The notes under the pieces were generated by a model. That model saw only the letters and a program-made list of their open reading frames with translations, did no database searches and was not told the DNA's origin. Source: Candidatus Njordarchaeota archaeon (GTDB lineage Archaea > Asgardarchaeota > Njordarchaeia > Njordarchaeales > Panguiarchaeaceae). Taken from it: a DNA stretch of 44,588 nucleotides. This document shows positions 38,910 to 44,588 of this stretch, piece after piece (position 1 is the first letter of the stretch; each line of letters starts with the position of its first letter). Made by a program: the position numbers and the translations under genes. The DNA is taken from the NCBI GenBank assembly GCA_029856685.1, contig JAHKKZ010000005.1, positions 1 through 44,588 on the forward strand, given 5' to 3'.

Positions 38910-39956
38910 ATGCAAGTTTTACTGGGTCAAATGACAGGAAAAATCACCTTGCCTTCTACTAACTCGAAGTTTTATATCGCTGGTTTTAAATCATATGTTG
39001 ATTGTTGTTGTAGTGGCATTAAGATGCTTGCGAAGTTGGTTTCTCATATAGAATACCGACCAGAAATATCTGAAAGAATCTTTGGCGATCTAGTTGATTT
39101 CTTCAAGGAACATGCAGGTTTCAGAAATGAGGATATCAGTAAGCTAATAAGAAATTCAGAGTCCCTCGCGAGGAGATACTCCCACTTCATAATTAATTTG
39201 GATATATTTCAGGACTTCAAACGGAGAAAGATACCTAAGAAATATTCAGGCAAAGTTATTATTGTGGATAGACTCGCATTTTATGTGCCTTATCATTACG
39301 ATCCCGAGAACTACGGCATATATTTCAGAGTATCGGAAGTCCTCAAAGATTTTATCGAAATTGCTAGTATATTCTATGAGATTGTGCAGGTACCCAGATT
39401 TATAAGAGCACTAGGAGACGAATCTGAAGCACTTGCTTTACGACTTCTTCGTCTCAGAAGGAATATAATAAGCTTTGTCAATTCATTGTTTGTTGAATTT
39501 ATTGTTTTCTTTTACGCCCATCTAATAGCTCACCATGTATTTGAGGATATAGGCTATATACTGGAACAGATGCGAAAAGGCAGATACTCTCTCTTAAAAT
39601 CAAAGGAAGAGGAGGCTTTCTGCTACTATACTGCTTTTAATGCTTTAAGCAGATACATGCTAGGAGTTCTACAAAGAAGCAAAAAAGCGGAGAGATTAAT
39701 CAATATATTCTTCCCTATACTTCAAAATTTCTCATGGGACTCTATAATCAGCATTAACTTCGCAACAACAAAGATTCTTTATATATACTATGTAGCTAAC
39801 AACCGAATCGAACCACCAATAGTAAAAGAATCCTTATATGAGCGTTTCAACATATTGTTTAATGTTCTTTGGAAATTCCACTATACTTATGAGGAAGATA
39901 TAGGCCCCCCTAATGTGAGGCCGATCATTCAGAGGATTTTCCTGACACTTATTTAA
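38910..39956 (+). CDS. Uncharacterised helical protein with HxxxHH and EEE motifs
   Basis: A protein of up to 348 residues that I do not recognise, mostly helical, with no transmembrane prediction beyond one hydrophobic helix (SFVNSLFVEFIVFFYAHLIA, near residue 195). That helix runs into AHLIAHHVFEDIG, and EEEAFCYYTAFN follows some 25 residues later; together these could form a metal site like that of a HExxH metallopeptidase, but the catalytic Glu is missing. An N-terminal CCC at residues 32-34 is odd. ATG 38910 or ATG 38931 may be the start; both are very near the divergent radical SAM start. It ends 88 bases before thrS. Confidence 0.62.
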   Translation: MQVLLGQMTGKITLPSTNSKFYIAGFKSYVDCCCSGIKMLAKLVSHIEYRPEISERIFGDLVDFFKEHAGFRNEDISKLIRNSESLARRYSHFIINLDIFQDFKRRKIPKKYSGKVIIVDRLAFYVPYHYDPENYGIYFRVSEVLKDFIEIASIFYEIVQVPRFIRALGDESEALALRLLRLRRNIISFVNSLFVEFIVFFYAHLIAHHVFEDIGYILEQMRKGRYSLLKSKEEEAFCYYTAFNALSRYMLGVLQRSKKAERLINIFFPILQNFSWDSIISINFATTKILYIYYVANNRIEPPIVKESLYERFNILFNVLWKFHYTYEEDIGPPNVRPIIQRIFLTLI

Positions 39957-40044
39957 CCGCATTAAGAGCTTATTTGTATTATGCTTGGGACTATGGCGAA
40001 GCGGAAGCAAATTTTGATTGAGGAGGCTGGTGGTAAGTTTGAGG

Positions 40045-41877
40045 ATGTTGGTGTGGCACTGCTCAAAGTTTGCCTATCGACCTGTAAAAAAGGCAGTTAG
40101 GGAATTGGAGGACATAGAAAAAACTTGGAAATCCTTCGAGGAGCTCCTTGTAATATTCATAACCGTGGAACTTGACGATAGTTTAGAGATAATTAACTAT
40201 GCTAGGGATGAGATAATAAGTATGGCCAAAGAGGTCGGAGTTACTAGGATTCTTCTATACCCATATGCGCATCTATCGTCTGAACTTGCCCCCCTTGAAT
40301 CAGCACGGAAAATATTAGAGAGTTTATATGTCTCACTCAAAGAAAGCGGATTAGAGGTCTATATGGCCCCCTTTGGGTACTACAAGGAGTTCAAAGCTGA
40401 GGTTAAAGGTCACCCGTTAGCTGAGAGATCGCGGATAATTACTCGGGAAGATGTTATTCGGGAACGTAAAAAGGGTGAAAAGAAGTATCTGATCATAACA
40501 CCAGAAGGAGAGGAGATTGTTCCGAGTGAAGAGATCCTTGAAAGATTTCCCAGAGATTTTAGAATTCTCGTGGAGAAGGAAGCACTAGGAAAACCGCTTA
40601 AGGCCAAAAAACATGAAATGCTGGAGTATCTGAAAAGATTTGGGTTTGGATGGGAAGAACGCTCCGATTTTGGTCATCAAAGACTAGCTCCATACGCGGC
40701 ACTAATATTTGATATTGTCAGCGAGTACTCAAGAGCAATAACTAAAAGACTCGGCATACCAGTCTATGAAGTGAAAGGCACAGCCTTCTTCAATATGAGG
40801 GATAGGGCCGTTAAAGAGCACGCCGATCTATATGGTGATAGACTATATAAAATAAAGACAGATAGAGGCGTTTTTGTCCTTCGCTATGCGGCATGTCACC
40901 AGCAATTTTCAATGCTCAGTAACTGGTATATAACCCATAGGTATCTGCCGTTTGGGATATTCGAGGTAGCGGATTCCTATAGATATGAACAAAGCGGAGA
41001 AGTTGAATTAAGTTTTCGTCTGAGAAGATTTTGGATGCCAGATCTCCACATAATAACCAGAAACGAAGAAGAAGCCAAGAACATGCTTACTAAGGTCCAC
41101 GACTTGATTATTGAAGAAGCGAAAAAACTTGGAGAGACCTACGAGCTATTGGTAAATGTCGTGTCGGAGGAGGAATATAAGAGATACAAAGATTTCATCA
41201 GAAGCATTGCCAAAAAAATGAATAAGCCTATTCTCGTCGCCATATATCCCGCTGTGGGGCTTTCATATTACTGGACAATAAACATTGAGTATCACATAAT
41301 AGATTATCTTGGTAGACCACGTGAGATAGGAACTGTTCAGATAGATATTGGAAATGCTGAGAGATTTGGTATATTTTATGTTGATGAGAATGGGAACAAA
41401 AAACACCCAGTAATACTCCATACGGCGATTCTCGGAACCATTGAGAGATACATATATATGCTTTTCGACTCAGCAATGAAGCTAAAAATGCAGGGAAAGA
41501 AGCCTATGCTTCCATTTTGGGTTTCTCCGATACAGGTCAGGATAATACCCATCGACAAAAACATATTTGAATATGCTGAGGAAATTAGGAGAGCACTTGC
41601 TATGCGTGGGTATAGAGTGGATATAGACGACACAAATAGGACTCTGCCGAGAAAAATACTGGATGCTGAGCGAGAATGGGTGCCATTTATAGTTGTGGTT
41701 GGTAGAAGAGAGAAGGAAACAAAGAAGTTGACTGTAAGAATCAGAGCAACCAACGAACAGAAAGTTCTGTCGCTTGAAGAGCTTATAAATATTCTCAACT
41801 CAGAGCAGGATGGCTACCCAACAAAGCAGATGTACTTCCCAGACAGACTGAGCATGAGAATACATATGATAGCATAG
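40045..41877 (+). CDS. thrS: Threonyl-tRNA synthetase, archaeal type with N-terminal editing domain
   Basis: A protein of about 610 residues. Residues 1-140 (VWHCSKFAYRPVKKAVRE, then LLVIFITVELDD and LYPYAHLSSELA) are the archaeal editing domain, related to D-aminoacyl-tRNA deacylase, which removes Ser from tRNA-Thr. The class II core follows: YEVKGTAFFNMRD, LRYAACHQQFSMLSNW with the zinc Cys, FGIFEVADSYRYEQSGE (motif 2), DLHIITRNEEEA, then VILHTAILGTIERYIYML with a zinc His and the motif 3 Arg. The anticodon domain is PFWVSPIQVRIIPI onward. ATG 40045 matches the family start; an in-frame TTG at 40018 adds nine residues. Maf follows four bases after the stop. Confidence 0.95.
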   Translation: MLVWHCSKFAYRPVKKAVRELEDIEKTWKSFEELLVIFITVELDDSLEIINYARDEIISMAKEVGVTRILLYPYAHLSSELAPLESARKILESLYVSLKESGLEVYMAPFGYYKEFKAEVKGHPLAERSRIITREDVIRERKKGEKKYLIITPEGEEIVPSEEILERFPRDFRILVEKEALGKPLKAKKHEMLEYLKRFGFGWEERSDFGHQRLAPYAALIFDIVSEYSRAITKRLGIPVYEVKGTAFFNMRDRAVKEHADLYGDRLYKIKTDRGVFVLRYAACHQQFSMLSNWYITHRYLPFGIFEVADSYRYEQSGEVELSFRLRRFWMPDLHIITRNEEEAKNMLTKVHDLIIEEAKKLGETYELLVNVVSEEEYKRYKDFIRSIAKKMNKPILVAIYPAVGLSYYWTINIEYHIIDYLGRPREIGTVQIDIGNAERFGIFYVDENGNKKHPVILHTAILGTIERYIYMLFDSAMKLKMQGKKPMLPFWVSPIQVRIIPIDKNIFEYAEEIRRALAMRGYRVDIDDTNRTLPRKILDAEREWVPFIVVVGRREKETKKLTVRIRATNEQKVLSLEELINILNSEQDGYPTKQMYFPDRLSMRIHMIA

Positions 41878-41880
41878 AGA

Positions 41881-42495
41881 GTGGTCTTCTTGGAGCTTAT
41901 ATTGGCGTCCTCGTCTCCTCGAAGAATAATTTTACTTCAAAGGCTTGGATTAAACTTCAAGGTTTTTCCTCCAACATATGAAATCGATGTAAAAACTGAT
42001 GATCCCGTAGAGCGTGCGGAGCTGAAGGCCTTAGAGAAGGCTAGGTCCGTAGCCCGTCTGTTTGAGAGAGGATTGGTTATTGGGGTAGATACGATCGTAT
42101 TCATGGATAATAAGGAGATCTTGGAGAAGCCCAGAGATATTAATGAAGCGAAAAACTTCTTAAGAAGGCTGAGTGGAAGGACTCACTTTGTAGTAACTGG
42201 TCTCGCTATAATAGATGCCTCAAATATGAGAGAGATTGTTGATAATGAAATAACGAAAGTTAAATTCAGAGAGCTCTCTGATGAGGAAATAGAGTTTTAT
42301 GTAAAAACACGAGAACCGCTAGACAAAGCTGGAGGCTATGCAATACAAGGGCTTGCATCGCTATTCGTTGAGAAGATAGAGGGCGACTTTTGGAATGTCG
42401 TCGGGTTACCTATTCCTCTTCTTTATTATCTCCTAAAAACATATTTTGGATATGACATACTCAAAGAAAGTAGACAAGCTATATCTCTCATCTAA
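41881..42495 (+). CDS. maf: Maf-like nucleotide pyrophosphatase
   Basis: A 204-residue protein of the Maf/Ham1 fold. LILASSSPRRIILLQRLGL is the N-terminal signature, GVDTIVFMDNKEILEKP the catalytic Asp region, LSGRTHFVVTGLAI the next block, and PLDKAGGYAIQG the last. Maf proteins hydrolyse dTTP, UTP or modified pyrimidine nucleotides to keep them out of nucleic acids. The start is GTG 41881 (or TTG 41890), four bases after the thrS stop, so they share a message. Confidence 0.93.
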   Translation: MVFLELILASSSPRRIILLQRLGLNFKVFPPTYEIDVKTDDPVERAELKALEKARSVARLFERGLVIGVDTIVFMDNKEILEKPRDINEAKNFLRRLSGRTHFVVTGLAIIDASNMREIVDNEITKVKFRELSDEEIEFYVKTREPLDKAGGYAIQGLASLFVEKIEGDFWNVVGLPIPLLYYLLKTYFGYDILKESRQAISLI

Positions 42496-42543
42496 TCATA
42501 GGACTATGTTTATAATAAATTACAATTGATAGGTGCTAAGGAT

Positions 42544-42894
42544 ATGCCCGTTTTCTATGTGAGAAAACAATACTTTAAGGCTCTTGAAAATGGTGAAAAA
42601 ACAGCTGAGATACGGATCGGTAAGTATTGGCTCAATACAGCAAGGAGAATAATGAATGGTGAGCTTAAACCAATAGCAATATTTAGATCGGGACGGAAAA
42701 CACTGATCCGAGAAATAGAACGTATAGAGATATATCCAACGCTAAAGAGCGCTCTAAGAAATAAACGATGGAAAAAACTAGGACTAGGCGCACCCACATA
42801 TAAATCAGCTGTTAATGAAATATCTAAGTTATATCAAGGTTATAATAAAAAGCCTGTTGTTATTTTTTGGTTGAAAAATCCGAAGGAAAGGTGA
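42544..42894 (+). CDS. ASCH-domain protein
   Basis: A protein of 116 residues that fits the ASCH (ASC-1 homology) domain, a beta-barrel related to PUA: VRKQYFKALENGEKTAEIR is the family's GxKxxExR block, then IAIFRSGRKTLIREIERIEI, and VVIFWLKNP at the end. ASCH proteins bind RNA, and some hydrolyse modified nucleosides such as N4-acetylcytidine. The RNA or substrate is unknown. ATG 42544 is preceded by AGGTG with an eight-base spacer; an in-frame TTG at 42526 adds six residues. DNA ligase follows ten bases after the stop. Confidence 0.82.
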   Translation: MPVFYVRKQYFKALENGEKTAEIRIGKYWLNTARRIMNGELKPIAIFRSGRKTLIREIERIEIYPTLKSALRNKRWKKLGLGAPTYKSAVNEISKLYQGYNKKPVVIFWLKNPKER

Positions 42895-42904
42895 ATAAAT
42901 AGAG

Positions 42905-44588
42905 ATGCTTTTCAGAGAATTTGCCGAGCTATGTGATAACCTAGCAAAAATTTCTGAAAGAAACCGCAAAATCCGCATCTTAGCTGAGACTTTGAAGAAG
43001 CTGGATAGGGAGGATATAAAGCCTTTTGTTCTTCTCATGGTTGGTCGTTTTGCCCCGGAGTGGGCTCAAAAACAGCTAGATGTTTCATGGGGCTTAATAT
43101 CACATGTAGTTACAAATCTCTTTCAAGCTTCAAAGAGAGAGTTTGTTAGCTACATAAAAACACATGGCGATATAGGTGAAGCGGTGGAGGCTCTTGCATC
43201 GAAGAAAAAAACAAAGAAACAACTCACCCTGGTAGACCTAGGTCCCCGAGATCTAACAATAGCAGATATCTACAGACTTCTAAACAGAATAGCTGACGTA
43301 AAGGGATCTGATGCTAGATCGAAGAAAGAATCTATTCTTTCCACATACATGAGCAGGATGAGTCCTAGAGAACTAAAATACTTCATCAAAATAATCTTCA
43401 GTGATATGAGGCATGGGGTGAACTATGGTATTATGGAGGAAGCTATCGCTAAAGCGTCAGCAATACCACTAGAGCTAATATCGAGAGCGCACATGATACT
43501 TGGAGACATAGGTGAGGTTGCCGAAAAAGCACTTATTGGTGGATATACTGCAGTAAAAGAAGCAAAAATAGTGATATTCAGACCGATAAAGCCTATGCTA
43601 GCACAGAAAGCAAAAGATGTAAAAGAGGCGCTAAGAGAGCATAATTGGGAAACAGCATTCGAATATAAGTTAGATGGGTTAAGAGCGCAAATACACAAGA
43701 AGGGAAATGAGATAAGAATCTTCAGTAGGAGACTAAAGGATGTCACTGAGAGTTTTCCAGAAATTGTGGAGTTGGTAAGAGAGAATATCGAAGCAGAAGA
43801 AATAGTTCTTGAGGGCGAAATAATAGGAATAAGAGACGATAGGCCTCTACCGTTTCAGATATTAATGAGGAGGGTAAGACGAATAGAGGAGGCTAGCAGA
43901 TATAGAAAACTAATTCCCGTGGACATCTATCTATTTGATATACTCTACCTAGACGGAGAAATGCTTCTCGACAAGCCCTATGAAGAAAGAAGAAAAATCC
44001 TTGAAGGCATAGCCGGCAAAATAAAGCTTGTTCCAAGACTAGTCACAAGGAATCCCGAGGAGGCTCAAAAATTCTTTGATGAAGCAATAAGAAAGGGGCA
44101 TGAAGGTCTCATAGCAAAGAAACTGGATTCGTTATATGAGCCAGGAACACGAGGAAAGAAGTGGCTAAAAATAAAGAGAACCTTAGAGCCTCTAGACTGT
44201 GTGATAGTAGCTGCTGAGTGGGGATACGGAAGAAGGAAAAAATGGTTGAGTGATTATTATCTAGCAGTTAGAGATAAGAAAACGGGTGAATGGTTGATAG
44301 TCGGGAAGACATTTAAGGGGCTAACAGACGAAGAGTTTGAGGAGATAACAAGAGAACTCCTAAAGGTTAAGATCCAAGAAGTTGGAAGAGTTGTATACGT
44401 AAAGCCCAAAATTGTTGTTGAGGTCATATACGACGAAATCCAAAAATCACCTAAATACAAATCTGGATTCGCTCTCCGATTCGCTAGGATAAATAGGATA
44501 CGCTGGGATAAGAGCCCAGAGGATGCAGACACAATAAGTCGAGTTAGGGAGATTTATAAGGAACAATTCAAATATAAGGCGAAGCTAC
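42905..44588 (+). CDS. lig: ATP-dependent DNA ligase (runs off the window)
   Basis: At least 561 residues, open at the window end. The first 230 residues are the helical DNA-binding domain (RELKYFIKIIFSDMRHGVNYGI). Motif I is FEYKLDGLRAQIHK, with the nucleotidyl Lys at residue 255; then IRIFSRRLKDVTESFPEI (motif III region), LEGEIIG (motif IIIa/IV metal Glu), DIYLFDILYLDG, GHEGLIAKKLDS (motif IV) and KKWLKIKR (motif V). The C-terminal OB fold follows (WLIVGKTFKGLTDEEFEE), and FALRFARINRIRWDK is motif VI. It seals nicks in replication and repair, probably with PCNA. Archaeal ligases are about 590-610 residues, so only the end is missing. Confidence 0.95.
   Translation, partial: MLFREFAELCDNLAKISERNRKIRILAETLKKLDREDIKPFVLLMVGRFAPEWAQKQLDVSWGLISHVVTNLFQASKREFVSYIKTHGDIGEAVEALASKKKTKKQLTLVDLGPRDLTIADIYRLLNRIADVKGSDARSKKESILSTYMSRMSPRELKYFIKIIFSDMRHGVNYGIMEEAIAKASAIPLELISRAHMILGDIGEVAEKALIGGYTAVKEAKIVIFRPIKPMLAQKAKDVKEALREHNWETAFEYKLDGLRAQIHKKGNEIRIFSRRLKDVTESFPEIVELVRENIEAEEIVLEGEIIGIRDDRPLPFQILMRRVRRIEEASRYRKLIPVDIYLFDILYLDGEMLLDKPYEERRKILEGIAGKIKLVPRLVTRNPEEAQKFFDEAIRKGHEGLIAKKLDSLYEPGTRGKKWLKIKRTLEPLDCVIVAAEWGYGRRKKWLSDYYLAVRDKKTGEWLIVGKTFKGLTDEEFEEITRELLKVKIQEVGRVVYVKPKIVVEVIYDEIQKSPKYKSGFALRFARINRIRWDKSPEDADTISRVREIYKEQFKYKAKL

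Noticed and set aside
39957-40044. Possible frameshift at the start of thrS
   Set aside because: The upstream frame does not resemble the ThrRS editing domain, which starts normally at ATG 40045; no lost sequence needs explaining.
1-44588. CRISPR array, insertion sequence, prophage or integrated element
   Set aside because: No spaced direct repeats, transposase or integrase motifs, or terminal inverted repeats were seen; the tRNA at 10868 has no integrase beside it.

Overview
The window reads as a stretch of main chromosome from a hyperthermophilic archaeon, most likely of the Thermoproteota (Crenarchaeota). The signs are a TFIIB-type transcription factor, class I lysyl-tRNA synthetase, archaeal threonyl-tRNA synthetase with its own editing domain, NucS, family-4 uracil-DNA glycosylase, tandem-thioredoxin protein disulfide oxidoreductase, an ATP-dependent DNA ligase, a Rab-like GTPase and 3-hexulose-6-phosphate synthase. 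Promoters are TATA-like boxes, often about 25 bases before the start codon, and GTG/TTG starts are common. No insertion sequence, prophage, CRISPR array or rRNA was seen. Genes are tightly packed and several convergent pairs overlap at their 3' ends. The exact lineage cannot be fixed from this sequence alone.

Layout. 1-3.5 kb: end of a PfkB kinase, nitroreductase, nucS with a coupled orphan gene, and an MFS transporter. 3.6-7.8 kb: a three-gene ABC exporter preceded by two tandem paralogous winged-helix regulators. 7.9-11 kb: hypD, then pyrD, a Nudix hydrolase and a 34-residue charged protein on the other strand, and tRNA-Pro(CGG). 11-17.2 kb: housekeeping enzymes (M20 peptidase, 5-formyl-THF cyclo-ligase, hexulose-phosphate synthase, PDO, an OB-fold protein, UDG) and a bacterial-type methionyl-tRNA synthetase. 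17.4-21.5 kb: a charged DUF2258-like protein, a membrane protein, then a PP-loop ATPase flanked by two unrecognised proteins. 21.5-28.6 kb: aminotransferase, a shortened TFB, then an operon of Rab-like GTPase, a small partner candidate, lysS and a YjjX-type phosphatase; then an enolase-superfamily epimerase with a small helical protein.

28.7-34 kb is the most unusual block: an ADP-forming acyl-CoA synthetase alpha subunit, an ATP-grasp protein whose motif order looks circularly permuted, an N-formylglutamate-amidohydrolase-like protein and a GCS2 carboxylate-amine ligase, all on one strand and overlapping. It looks like a system that builds (and perhaps trims) an unknown amide-linked compound. 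34.1-40 kb holds mostly orphans: a membrane protein, a 209-residue protein, a zinc-ribbon-like protein, a coiled-coil protein ending in what looks like a GTPase fold without a P-loop, a Cys-rich radical SAM enzyme and a protein with a HxxxHH motif. 40-44.6 kb returns to housekeeping: thrS, Maf, an ASCH protein and DNA ligase, which runs off the window.

Functional calls rest on motifs read by eye; no database search was possible. Orphan assignments and fold suggestions are inference and are marked so.
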